Origin: Thiosulfatimonas sediminis
GTDB taxonomy: Bacteria; Pseudomonadota; Gammaproteobacteria; Thiomicrospirales; Thiomicrospiraceae
Direction: 5' to 3'
NCBI RefSeq assembly: GCF_011398355.1
Contig: NZ_AP021889.1
Coordinates: forward strand, 1,736,001 to 1,800,000
DNA length: 64,000 bases
The translations under genes were made by a program, and so were the position numbers. Positions within the stretch are counted from its first letter, which is position 1; each line of letters opens with the position of its first letter. The notes beneath the pieces were generated by a model that did not search any database, was not told where the DNA came from, and was given only the letters and a program-made list of their open reading frames with translations. Shown here in pieces: positions 1 to 8,127 of the stretch.

Positions 1-2
1 GC

Positions 3-857
3 CAAAAAGATGGGGTCAATATCCAAACTTGGCCGGTCAAAGGCATCTATATGCCGGACACCATCACCAACTATAGCGTTGCTGGTACAACTTACCTACT
101 TACCGCTAACGAAGGCGATGATCGCCAAGACTGGCTGGAAAATGTCACCGATCAGGCGACTTGCGAAGCATCGGGTTACTTCTTCGACGCCAAAGATAAT
201 TGTGTCGATGCCTTCTCGGCAAAAGATTATTACGCTAACGACAATGTCACGCTCAGCTCAGGTATCGCCGATAACGGCGGTTTCGGCGGCGATAATCAAC
301 TGTTGCGTCTAAAGTTCTCTTACCACACCACGGTAGCAAAAAACGGCGGCACAGCATTTAACGAACTCTATGCTTACGGCGGACGCTCCTTCTCAATATA
401 CAACGCCGAAACCGGCGAACAGGTGTTTGATTCCGGCGATGACTTCGAGCAAATGACCGCCGAAATTTTCGGTGCCGATTTCAACAACGACAATGCCGAA
501 AACAGCGGCGATGACCGTTCGGACAATAAAGGACCGGAACCGGAAGCCTTGGCCATCGGTCAAGTCGGTACTCAGACTTATGCATTTGTCGGCTTAGAGC
601 GCATGGGCGGCATTATGGTCTATAACATTACCGACCCTGCAAATAGCACCTTCGTGCAGTATTTTAACGACCGTGACACCAGCGAAGATGTCCAAGCCTC
701 GATTGAAGCGGGCAATGCGGTAGATTATGGCCCGGAAGGCATCGAGTTTGTTGCCGCGCAAGACAGTCCGAACGGCAAACCGATGTTGATTGTCGCCAAC
801 GAAATCAGTGGCACCACCAGTTTCTTTGCGATTAATGAAATCTTCGACGCGAAATAA
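3..857 (+). CDS. choice-of-anchor I family protein, C-terminal part (5' truncated by window edge)
   Basis: The reading frame is open from the first bases of the window, so the N-terminus lies outside; the ATG at 51 is internal. The visible part carries phrases typical of choice-of-anchor I / PhoX-like beta-propeller secreted proteins: LLTANEGDDR near the start, GPEPEALAIG, a YAFVGLERMGGIMVYNI segment and a late GPEGIEFV motif followed by MLIVANE. Members of this family are large extracellular or periplasmic proteins, often annotated as alkaline phosphatase-like, but their substrate is generally unknown. The protein is rich in Asp and Asn, compatible with calcium binding and secretion. A bidirectional terminator follows directly. 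Family assignment is confident; the activity is not. Confidence 0.75.
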   Translation, partial: QKDGVNIQTWPVKGIYMPDTITNYSVAGTTYLLTANEGDDRQDWLENVTDQATCEASGYFFDAKDNCVDAFSAKDYYANDNVTLSSGIADNGGFGGDNQLLRLKFSYHTTVAKNGGTAFNELYAYGGRSFSIYNAETGEQVFDSGDDFEQMTAEIFGADFNNDNAENSGDDRSDNKGPEPEALAIGQVGTQTYAFVGLERMGGIMVYNITDPANSTFVQYFNDRDTSEDVQASIEAGNAVDYGPEGIEFVAAQDSPNGKPMLIVANEISGTTSFFAINEIFDAK

Positions 858-871
858 TCGCTCAAACGCTT

Positions 872-911
872 AAAAAAACCTCCAAGCGGTAAAATCGCAA
901 GGAGGTTTTTT
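872..911. terminator. bidirectional intrinsic terminator
   Basis: An A-run plus CCTCC pairs with GGAGG plus a T-run across a 17-base loop. It lies between the convergent ends of the choice-of-anchor I gene and the MBL-fold hydrolase and can serve both. Confidence 0.8.
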
Positions 912-916
912 ATAGG

Positions 917-1738
917 TTACTCCAGCGTGAGACTCTGTCCGGGCTGCATCACCTGCATGGGCGTCGTTACGCCCTCTTGCTTCAAGAATCCGGCAAACTG
1001 CTCCGGCGTACCGCGTAATAACGGGAAAGTACCGAAGTGATTCGGAATCACCATTTTACGCGGTTGCACCAGTTTTACCGCGTGCGCAGCGCGTTTTGGC
1101 CCCATGGTAAAGGTATCGCCGATGGCCGCCAGCATCACATCGACGGGCCCGAACAAATTAATTAACGCCATATCCTGAAACACATCGGTATCGCCGGTAT
1201 GATAAAAACTCGGACCGTCTTTAATTTGAATATGCAAGCCGGTGACCGTCCCGCCATAATAGGTTTCCGTACCGTCTGCTAAGGGAACGCCAACACTGGA
1301 ACTGTGAATCGCTTGCGTAAAGCCGACCTGAATATCCCCGTTTAACAGCGGAATTTGCCCGCCAATATTACCGGTGGTCGGAAAACCGAATTGGTCTTTG
1401 GGGAAATCTAACTTCTCGACCATTACTTTTCCCAAATCAAAATTGGTGACTAGTTTTGCGCCTGTCTGCTTGGCGATGGCCACCGTGTCGCCGATATGAT
1501 CGAAATGCCCATGCGTTAATAAAATCAAATCCACTTTTTTTAAAGCTTTAAGCTGCGCTTCGCCTTGCGGATTTTTCGGGTTGGTCAGCCAAGGGTCAAT
1601 CATAATCACATGGCCTTGCGGGGTAACAATTTTATAACCGGCTTGACCGTAATAGGTCAATTCGGTCTTCGCCTGAGCGGCAATTGAAAACAGTTGGGTC
1701 ACCGCAAAACCGGTTGCCAGTAACAAAGGCTTAAACAT
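917..1738 (-). CDS. exported metallo-beta-lactamase-fold metal-dependent hydrolase (UPF0173-like)
   Basis: The protein has a classical signal peptide (MFKPLLLATGFAVTQLFSIAAQA) followed by an MBL fold. The metal-ligand motif HGHFDH (T-H-x-H-x-D-H type) follows strand LILLTHG. Further ligands are visible in YHTGDTDVF and in the C-terminal IPNHFGTFP, as in the UlaG/UPF0173 branch of metal-dependent hydrolases. I place the start at 1738 because GGAG sits 7 bases upstream of that ATG; an upstream ATG at 1756 would precede the ribosome binding site and spoil the signal peptide. The physiological substrate is unknown. The export signal is unusual, since most UPF0173 proteins are cytoplasmic. Confidence 0.85.
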   Translation of the reverse strand: MFKPLLLATGFAVTQLFSIAAQAKTELTYYGQAGYKIVTPQGHVIMIDPWLTNPKNPQGEAQLKALKKVDLILLTHGHFDHIGDTVAIAKQTGAKLVTNFDLGKVMVEKLDFPKDQFGFPTTGNIGGQIPLLNGDIQVGFTQAIHSSSVGVPLADGTETYYGGTVTGLHIQIKDGPSFYHTGDTDVFQDMALINLFGPVDVMLAAIGDTFTMGPKRAAHAVKLVQPRKMVIPNHFGTFPLLRGTPEQFAGFLKQEGVTTPMQVMQPGQSLTLE

Positions 1739-1991
1739 ACAAACACTCCACAACATAATCGAATCAATATTGGAAAAAGAGTAAAAAACCTATCTATCAA
1801 AACCGGAAAGCTTACGCGTGTGAACTTAGTTATATTTATCCATTCTAAAAAAATTCTTATAAGTAAACATAATAGCAACACTTAAAAAACTATTATGATG
1901 TAAACCAGTGCATAAACCCAAACAACAACTCACTTCAACTATACTATGAACCTTGAAATTGCCCTTTAAAAAAGAATAACAGGAGAAAACG

Positions 1992-3296
1992 ATGCCGTTA
2001 AAACCGATTATTACCACGCTCGCCTTTGGAATGATGGCTAACGTCGCTTACGCTAAACCCATGATCATTGATGGTGAAGATAAAGGCACACTGGATTTCA
2101 TGGTCAAAGCGATTACCGTTCTGGATGGAAAAAACAATAACTTTGATCCAAACTACGGTACCGCAGAACTACTTAAAATGAAATACACATCCGTACGTTG
2201 GAACGGCATCAATCTGGTGGCCGGTTTTTATATGGACGGCGACTTACTGGGCAATAATCTAGACAATCCGAGTGCACAAGATCGCTTGGCACGAGGCCTT
2301 TACACCAGCAATGATCAAGGTGCAAACGGCCTAATGGGTGAACTGAAATTGACCGGACAACATGGCGATTTCGGCTGGTTTGTCGGACGCACTCTCTTCA
2401 ACTCGCCGCTAACGACTAGCGCAGACAGTACCATGCCGAGTTTTCACAGTGGCTATGGAATTGACTACAAGGTGAACGACTCGCTTCGGGTAAGCGCTAC
2501 CCAGATCAACCGCATCGCCTTAGGCGCACGCACCGCAACTGAATGGAGTCTGATCGGCGAAGGAACCGGAACCGCCGGCACCGCCATTAACCCGACGGCA
2601 ACCCAAGCAGAGTTCATCAGCATTGCCGATGCAACCATCGTCAATAACACGCGCAAAACCAACGGCATCAGCATCGTTAATCTTGAGGTTAAGCCCACTC
2701 AAGCAAGCCAAATTTCGTTATGGAATTACTACGCCGATGACATCAGCAACAATTTTTACATCAACGGCGAGCAAAAATTCAAATTGGCCAATCAAGACAG
2801 TGTCAAACTGCAAGCCCAGCTTCTTAACCAACAAGAGATCGGCGCGGCACTCGGCGGCCAACGGGACTTCAATCTGCTGGGCGCGCAAGCCACCTACATC
2901 AAGCCGACATGGAGCGCCTACTTGGCGGCCAACCACAGCTCCGGCGACAGTGCCATGTTAAACGCATGGGGCGGCGATCCGGCTTACACCAGCAGCACTT
3001 TCTCGCGGAATGCCTATCGTGAAAACGTCACCGCTTATAAGCTTGGCGGCCAATACAAAATCACACCTAACTGGATTCTGGCTGCAAGTTATGCCGACTA
3101 CGGGCAATCCGACACCACTGTCGGCAGTTTGAGCGCCGATACCGATGCGACCGAATTTGATATGAGTCTGACTTGGAAATACAGCAAAGCCTTAACATTC
3201 AAAGTCTTCCATGCTAGCCGTACCAGCGAGTACGACACCGACAGCACAGACCGAACTCAAGCACATAGTCGCTTAGTCGTTGTTTGGAAATACTAA
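1992..3296 (+). CDS. OprD/Opr-like outer-membrane porin
   Basis: The 434-residue protein has a short signal peptide (MPLKPIITTLAFGMMANVAYA) and then alternating amphipathic beta segments rich in Gly, Asn and aromatic residues. It ends in the aromatic strand LVVVWKY, with a C-terminal Tyr expected for BAM-dependent insertion. Phrases such as SVRWNGINLVAGFYMDGDLLGNN, GYGIDYKVNDSLRVSATQ and YKLGGQYKITPNWILAASYADYG resemble the Opr family of porins found in sulfur-oxidising and epsilonproteobacterial species. The start is supported by AGGAGAAAACG just before the ATG. It stands alone, with its own upstream region and a terminator downstream. Substrate specificity cannot be read from the sequence. 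Confidence 0.75.
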   Translation: MPLKPIITTLAFGMMANVAYAKPMIIDGEDKGTLDFMVKAITVLDGKNNNFDPNYGTAELLKMKYTSVRWNGINLVAGFYMDGDLLGNNLDNPSAQDRLARGLYTSNDQGANGLMGELKLTGQHGDFGWFVGRTLFNSPLTTSADSTMPSFHSGYGIDYKVNDSLRVSATQINRIALGARTATEWSLIGEGTGTAGTAINPTATQAEFISIADATIVNNTRKTNGISIVNLEVKPTQASQISLWNYYADDISNNFYINGEQKFKLANQDSVKLQAQLLNQQEIGAALGGQRDFNLLGAQATYIKPTWSAYLAANHSSGDSAMLNAWGGDPAYTSSTFSRNAYRENVTAYKLGGQYKITPNWILAASYADYGQSDTTVGSLSADTDATEFDMSLTWKYSKALTFKVFHASRTSEYDTDSTDRTQAHSRLVVVWKY

Positions 3297-3316
3297 TATT
3301 GCTATTCGACTAAAAT

Positions 3317-3356
3317 AAAAATGGCCGAACGAAATCGCATTCGTTCAGCCATTTTT
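3317..3356. terminator. bidirectional intrinsic terminator
   Basis: AAAATGGC and GAACGAA pair with TTCGTTC and GCCATTTTT around a short loop. It separates the porin from the convergent PilZ gene. Confidence 0.8.
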
Positions 3357-3376
3357 ATCGTGCAACATTCTGTTAA

Positions 3377-4231
3377 TTAAGCTTCTGGGTTTTCCCGTAA
3401 CTCAGCATACAAACTATCTTGCTGGATTTTTTCGGCATGGAACAAGGCTTCTTGCGGCGCCATTCCTTGGTGCATATAGTCGAAAGCAATCTGCAATTTT
3501 TCACTCAAAAAGCGATTCTCAAAATCCGCCAACACCGTTTTCCACGCTTTTTTATCGATACTCTCTTTGGGTGTATGCGCAATCAGTTTCGCCAAAATCC
3601 CCAATGCGATAGCCGAATTGCCAACTTGCTGGAAAAACCGCTCAAACTGCTCAAGCGATTGCTGAAGGGGAGCCATGGTAGCGTCGTTGGATTGCGGCCA
3701 TTTAAGCTGTTGCAACATCTCTGCCAGATGCTGCTCACCGACCTGTTGATTGGCTTGCATTTCCGCGACAGCCAAATCCAATGCCATTAACGCCTCTTGC
3801 AAATCCGCGCAATCTGTCGATATTGGCGAACCACTCTCGATAAAATTAAACTCTCGCATCTCTGAGCCGGACATCGAAATATCCGCTGTTTTGGCATCGG
3901 TAATGACAAGACGGTGGTGGCTCAGTAGCTGCGAACTGGTAATTTGCTTAATATGACAGCCACACAAAAAACGCCCTGAACGCGGTTGAATATGCACCAC
4001 TGTTAATGAATCAAAACAGTAAGTTTCGCCACTTTCTAAATTTCGTACCCGTAAACTGACTTCTTGGTTGGGCAAAAACCAATCAGCCTCATCCACCCAA
4101 AAGCTCAGACCGGTTAAATTGACATCATAACCATCAAATGGTTCTGAAAAATCCAGGTCGTCAAAATCAGTTACTTCAAAACTTCGTGCCACCCGATAGG
4201 ATTGGCGCTGTTCCATATCCAATTCAAACAT
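3377..4231 (-). CDS. PilZ-domain protein
   Basis: The protein is 284 residues long from the chosen start (MFELDMEQRQSYRV). Near the N-terminus it carries the RxxxR arginine motif of PilZ c-di-GMP receptors (RQSYR, residues 9-13). After about 30 residues comes NLTGLS, in place of the usual D/N-x-S-x-x-G, so the second half of the binding site is degenerate. The remaining ~170 residues are helical (runs such as ALMALDLAVAEMQANQQVGE) with no recognised domain. It is the last gene of a leftward operon after a TolC-like, an HlyD-like and a small membrane protein gene. That context suggests c-di-GMP control of an envelope or secretion function. An upstream ATG at 4351 would overlap the previous gene by more than 100 bases. 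No strong ribosome binding site decides between 4231 and 4216. Confidence 0.7.
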   Translation of the reverse strand: MFELDMEQRQSYRVARSFEVTDFDDLDFSEPFDGYDVNLTGLSFWVDEADWFLPNQEVSLRVRNLESGETYCFDSLTVVHIQPRSGRFLCGCHIKQITSSQLLSHHRLVITDAKTADISMSGSEMREFNFIESGSPISTDCADLQEALMALDLAVAEMQANQQVGEQHLAEMLQQLKWPQSNDATMAPLQQSLEQFERFFQQVGNSAIALGILAKLIAHTPKESIDKKAWKTVLADFENRFLSEKLQIAFDYMHQGMAPQEALFHAEKIQQDSLYAELRENPEA

Positions 4232-4241
4232 CAGAAGAGGC

Positions 4242-4526
4242 TTAAGGCTGAACTTTGGGTTTAAAACCCAAAGCCAAACATTCCGCTTCCGGTAACCAAC
4301 CCAAACAGCTGCGAACTTTAAGGGACTGGTAGTTACGCACAATCGGCACAATCGTCAAAATACCAAAAAGAATCTGATACCAATGCCAACCAATTGCTGA
4401 CGGCTGGGCAGCCCACCAAAGATTATTCACCCCAAAATGCTTGGTTTTAAAAATTAGGTGAATGGCTAAACGCCAATATTTTAATCCGTATTTAATTCGT
4501 GTTGCCCACATACCCTTTCCATCCAT
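4242..4526 (-). CDS. small membrane protein of unknown function
   Basis: This 94-residue protein starts one base after the stop of the HlyD-like gene (TAA A ATG), a spacing that implies translational coupling. The N-terminal third is basic and aromatic (MDGKGMWATRIKYGLKYWRL). A central hydrophobic stretch (WHWYQILFGILTIVPIV) is a good single transmembrane helix, and the tail is short and partly charged. I do not recognise the family. Its place between a periplasmic adaptor and a PilZ protein makes it a candidate inner-membrane link between the two, which is inference. Confidence 0.6.
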   Translation of the reverse strand: MDGKGMWATRIKYGLKYWRLAIHLIFKTKHFGVNNLWWAAQPSAIGWHWYQILFGILTIVPIVRNYQSLKVRSCLGWLPEAECLALGFKPKVQP

Positions 4527-4527
4527 T

Positions 4528-5067
4528 TTAAGGCGCCAATTCAACCAGAGGACTGTTCTCTTGAAAAACAGTGCTTCCGACCGGCGCAAAAATTTTGCTA
4601 ATTTTACCGCTTATCGGCGCACGAATGTACACATACTTAGCCCAGGCTTGATGCATTTTCAAATCTGCTTGCGCAATTTGCGACTCCGCTTTCGCTTTAA
4701 GGTGCGCCAATTTTGCCGCATCTAAAGTACGGCGTGAAGTGACCGTGCGATCGAATAAATCTAACGCTTGATCTAATTCAATCTGAGCATCTTGCAGCTG
4801 CGCATTGGCTAGGGTCACTTTGGCCTGCAGTAACTCGGTTTTCGCTCGGTAGCGCGCATCGTCTAAATCCATCAATTTCTGCCCCGCCTTCACCGTTTGA
4901 CCTTCTTGCACATACACGGTTTGCACTTGCGAAACCACCAATGAACCGATCAGCACATTTTGCGCTTGCACAACCGACGCGTGCAAACCAAGGCCCAGCA
5001 CCAATAACCAAGGCGCTAAAGCTGGAATTTTGTTAAACGATAAGATTGATTTCATTGCTATTCTCAT
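4528..5067 (-). CDS. short HlyD/RND-type periplasmic adaptor (membrane fusion) protein
   Basis: The 179-residue protein has an N-terminal signal peptide or anchor (PWLLVLGLGLHASVVQA), then the first half of a lipoyl/biotinyl-like domain (VQEGQTVKAGQKLMDLD). A long alpha-helical hairpin follows (TELLQAKVTLANAQLQDAQ through KAESQIAQADLKMHQAWA), then the second lipoyl half (IRAPISGKISKIFAPVGSTV). The beta-barrel and membrane-proximal domains of ordinary membrane fusion proteins are missing; those usually exceed 300 residues. The ATG directly follows the TAG stop of the TolC-like gene, so the two are cotranslated. It probably pairs with that channel, yet no inner-membrane transporter is encoded nearby. 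Confidence 0.8.
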   Translation of the reverse strand: MRIAMKSILSFNKIPALAPWLLVLGLGLHASVVQAQNVLIGSLVVSQVQTVYVQEGQTVKAGQKLMDLDDARYRAKTELLQAKVTLANAQLQDAQIELDQALDLFDRTVTSRRTLDAAKLAHLKAKAESQIAQADLKMHQAWAKYVYIRAPISGKISKIFAPVGSTVFQENSPLVELAP

Positions 5068-6492
5068 CTAGTTTGGGACCTTAAAAGCCGGCACCGTTAA
5101 CGCCAATGGCTTACCTTGCAGAAAATCTAATTGTGCCCACAAAAGCGCCTGCTTAAATTGCCACTCGGTCATGTTAAAGTTCGCTTCAGAAAGGCGCACC
5201 ATCGAATCGCCCAAATCTGTAGCCGTTTCATTTTCATAAAGTGCGCGACTATAATCCAAATACAAATCAGCGTAATCGCCAAACAAAGCGTGTTTTTTCT
5301 GTTCGGTTTTGAGGAGTTGAATTTGAAAGTACAGATCCGTAATCTGCTCGCGCAGTTGCCGTGCCAAATCATCATATTGCGCTTGGTACAAATTCAAAGT
5401 CGCCTGCTCTTTTTCAATTTGCGCTTGTTGAAGACCTGAATCATACAACGGCAAATGCAAACTCAAATCCGCGCGCCAATTCCCCTCACGAAGTTCTGGA
5501 TAACTCGATAACTGCCCAGCCCAAGCGTCAGCACGAATGGTTGGCCGATTACTGCTGCGGGCCGTGGCGACTTTTTGCTGTTGAGCCACCCACTGCTGCT
5601 TTAAAGCGCGTAATTGCGGATGGTCGGCAACCGACTGCTGTAACGCTTCCAAGTTTAATGTTTTGGCATCACGCTGCGCATAAACCGCCAAGTTCGGGAA
5701 CTGTAATTTATCCGGCCGGGCGTCAGCATATCCGAGAGTATTGGCCAATAAAAGACGCATTTTTAATAAATTCTGCTCGGCTCGTGAACGAGCCAATAAA
5801 GCTTGCTGATAATTCGATTCCGCCTCCAGCAAATCCACATCCGATACCCGACCTAAACTGTGACGGTCTTTCATTTTATCAAACGCGATGTATTCAATCG
5901 CCATGGCTTCATTATCTATACGAAACTGAAAGTCAGCCAAGATGGCGTTAAAAAAAGCCTGCATAACTTGTATTTTATGTCGTTCAAGTTCTGCAACAAA
6001 ACGCATCTGCTCTGCATCCGCCATTCCCATTAAAGCTTTCTGCTGTAAACGCGTTGCATCCCCGTCATACAAAACCTTACCGAAATGCAATGCTAAAAGA
6101 TGATTGTTTTGCGCCTCGTTATTAAATTCGCGACGAGACAAGCGCCCTTCAATATCCAACATCGCCAGATTCTGTTTCGCGAGTACACCCGCTTCGGCTT
6201 GAATCACACCCGATTGGGCTTGATTGATGCTGGCGAGTGCTGAATGCAGCGGAAAGTCATTAAGCAGATACCCCAACGTTAACGGATTCGGTAAAGCTTG
6301 CGCGGGCTTTTGGCTAGCTGACGCCCAAACCTCTGGGCCGCCGCTCGACTGTGCGACAAGGGCATTTGTTGCAGTTGCATTATCTGCCGCGGCAGCAGTG
6401 CAATACAGCGTACTCGCCAACGCCAAGTGAAACGCATACCCAACCAACCGAGGGCTGCCGTTAAGCGGAGCAAAGAAGACAGAAAGGTTCAA
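5068..6492 (-). CDS. TolC-family outer-membrane channel protein
   Basis: The protein consists of two repeated long helical pairs, as in OEP/TolC proteins (for example SYQQALLARSRAEQNLLKMR in the first half and EKEQATLNLYQAQYDDLARQ in the second), with interspersed strands. I choose the TTG at 6492 because AAAGGAA lies 7 bases upstream, just after the stop of the thioredoxin-like gene. From there the protein begins with a plausible signal peptide ending in TLYCTAAAA. The ATG at 6582 would overlap the upstream gene by 71 bases. From the TTG the product has 474 residues. It is cotranscribed with the adaptor downstream. Its partner pump is not apparent. Confidence 0.8.
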   Translation of the reverse strand: MNLSVFFAPLNGSPRLVGYAFHLALASTLYCTAAAADNATATNALVAQSSGGPEVWASASQKPAQALPNPLTLGYLLNDFPLHSALASINQAQSGVIQAEAGVLAKQNLAMLDIEGRLSRREFNNEAQNNHLLALHFGKVLYDGDATRLQQKALMGMADAEQMRFVAELERHKIQVMQAFFNAILADFQFRIDNEAMAIEYIAFDKMKDRHSLGRVSDVDLLEAESNYQQALLARSRAEQNLLKMRLLLANTLGYADARPDKLQFPNLAVYAQRDAKTLNLEALQQSVADHPQLRALKQQWVAQQQKVATARSSNRPTIRADAWAGQLSSYPELREGNWRADLSLHLPLYDSGLQQAQIEKEQATLNLYQAQYDDLARQLREQITDLYFQIQLLKTEQKKHALFGDYADLYLDYSRALYENETATDLGDSMVRLSEANFNMTEWQFKQALLWAQLDFLQGKPLALTVPAFKVPN

Positions 6493-6511
6493 GATCAAAT
6501 TCCTTTCGAAT

Positions 6512-7081
6512 TTAAGGATTTTCAGCGCGTTTACGCGTACGTTTATAAGCGGTAAACGATTGATTTTTGTAAGCACCGTCAAGCACGTAATCGGCTATCC
6601 ATAGAAACTCTTCTTGGGTTCGTGTTGGGCCGGTATAGCGCACAATTGGATTGCCATCCAAGTCAAAAATAATCATGACTGGGGTCGCGCGCACGCGGAA
6701 TACTTTTTCAGCCATGTCTTTCGAGGTCATCGCCTGACCATCAAAACCGATAACTTCATTACTGCCTTCAATATCATGCATATAGGTCAAAAAATGGCTG
6801 CGAAAGCGGTCTATGACTGTTTTATCTTGCAGAATCGTAGTACGCATACGATGACAAAACGGACATTCTTCCATATGAAAAAAAATAAAAATGCCTTTTT
6901 TGCCATTGTCTTTAGCGGTCTGTAAATCCTCATGGTAATTACCAAAAGATTCATCAAAAAACGGATCTGCGGCAAAGCTGTTTGACGAATTTAGAGCCGC
7001 TAGACCCAACAGACTCGCCAATAATCCTGTGCGTATTGACCGAAATGCGACACCGATTGCGTCCTGAATCGTGAATACCAT
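6512..7081 (-). CDS. SoxW-like periplasmic thioredoxin-fold protein
   Basis: The protein has a signal peptide (region FRSIRTGLLASLLGLAALNSSNSFA) and a thioredoxin fold with redox motif CPFC in FFHMEECPFCHRM. The cis-proline loop is RVRATPVMIIFD. It resembles COG2143 (SoxW-type) thioredoxins, which handle disulfides in the periplasm and often sit near sulfur-oxidation genes. I chose the ATG at 7081 because GGGAG lies 6 bases upstream; the ATG at 7102 has no such site. It is the first gene of the operon with the TolC-like, HlyD-like and PilZ genes. Whether it reduces those partners or an exported substrate is unknown. Confidence 0.8.
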   Translation of the reverse strand: MVFTIQDAIGVAFRSIRTGLLASLLGLAALNSSNSFAADPFFDESFGNYHEDLQTAKDNGKKGIFIFFHMEECPFCHRMRTTILQDKTVIDRFRSHFLTYMHDIEGSNEVIGFDGQAMTSKDMAEKVFRVRATPVMIIFDLDGNPIVRYTGPTRTQEEFLWIADYVLDGAYKNQSFTAYKRTRKRAENP

Positions 7082-7492
7082 GCGAGACTCCCATACGTTC
7101 ATTAACTAAAGAAAACCAGACCAAACAAACCAAACAAGCGATTCACACTTTCTGATGGGAAATATATCAACTTAAGTAAATCGGCTAAAGACTCTTTAAG
7201 TGAAATTTTACGTAAGAAATTTTGATGCGGGCCTAAAAAAAATCAAAAGACCTCTACTGAGTTTGGTAAAACCGACAAATCGAAGGCACCAAAGACTGGC
7301 TACCTTGCAGATTTAAATAATTTGGGTAATTCCCAAGTTGTGCTCTTGTCGACTCTAAAAACCCGTTTGCAAAGCCCCGCATTACTCAACCAATAGTTGC
7401 TAAAGCACGGTAATAGAGTTGGGCATTTTCAGCGAATCCACGCGAGACAACACAATGAATAATCTCGCGCGCGCTTCAAACCGCAGGGTTAG
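7082..7492. other. intergenic leader region, no gene seen
   Basis: About 410 bases separate the tlpA-like gene from the SoxW-like operon. I see no supported coding region. On the minus strand, 7442-7471 holds a 7-bp hairpin (CGCGAGA/TCTCGCG), which could end the tlpA-like transcript although it lacks a T-run. Around 7270-7310 a GC-richer stem (AAGGT..GCCA/TGGTGCCTT) lies in the 5' leader of the SoxW-like operon. I looked for a c-di-GMP-I riboswitch because of the PilZ gene, but the conserved core is not present. Confidence 0.4.
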
Positions 7493-8002
7493 CTATTGAT
7501 AGTTGTTGATAAAATCTTCCAACATTTTGCCATCGACCATCCCCGTTCGTGCCGCGACAATTTTACCTTCCGGAGTAATCATATAGGTTGTCGGTAAACC
7601 TTGCAGTTTACCAAATGGCGTAGTGCGTCCATCCACCTTGCCTTCAAAGCGAACAATCGGATAGTTAACCAATTGTGACTCAGCAAAATTCTTCACTTTT
7701 TGTGGATCAATATCTTCGTAATTAACCCCAATCACAATCGCATCTTTCTTGGCATGATCTTCGTGAAACATCACCAAATCCGGAATTTCTTTTAGGCACG
7801 GAGGACACCAAGTCGCCCACAGATTAACGACCACCCATTTGCCGCGATAATCAGACAACTTGCTTGACTTACCATCTAAATCAATAAAAGTGATCTCCGG
7901 TGTCTCTTGTGCTTGGCTTGGCGTCATAAATAAACCTGCCGATGCAAAAAGCGTGGCCGCTAGCAAAAAATGTCTGCGGCTTGCAGAAAAGAGTGATTTC
8001 AT
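7493..8002 (-). CDS. TlpA-type periplasmic thioredoxin
   Basis: The mature protein is a redoxin/TlpA domain with WATWCPPC as the redox centre (WCPPC) and the cis-Pro loop LQGLPTTYMI. The N-terminus, ASRRHFLLAATLFASAGLFMTPSQA, reads like a twin-arginine signal peptide (S-R-R-x-F-L). I place the start at 8002, where GGAAACG precedes the ATG; a longer reading to 8089 would bury the signal. Such proteins reduce or oxidise thiols during cytochrome or respiratory enzyme assembly. It is followed by an untranslated hairpin region and seems to be a single-gene unit. Confidence 0.85.
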   Translation of the reverse strand: MKSLFSASRRHFLLAATLFASAGLFMTPSQAQETPEITFIDLDGKSSKLSDYRGKWVVVNLWATWCPPCLKEIPDLVMFHEDHAKKDAIVIGVNYEDIDPQKVKNFAESQLVNYPIVRFEGKVDGRTTPFGKLQGLPTTYMITPEGKIVAARTGMVDGKMLEDFINNYQ

Positions 8003-8127
8003 AATCGTTTCCGTTTTTTGAATAAATTTAATGTACGCTATTGTAAGAAATATCCAGTAGCCAACCAAGCAACAAGGCTTGACCGCCATTATCTGTTCAT
8101 CATTGCGAAGCGCGACGCTTAAAGTAA

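Noticed and set aside
5068-6582. ATG at 6582 as start of the TolC-like gene
   Set aside because: It would overlap the preceding gene by 71 bases and place the signal peptide far inside; TTG at 6492 has a good ribosome binding site.
7082-7492. c-di-GMP-I riboswitch upstream of the operon with PilZ
   Set aside because: A GGTAGCC-like stretch is present, but the conserved core and tetraloop-receptor elements were not found.
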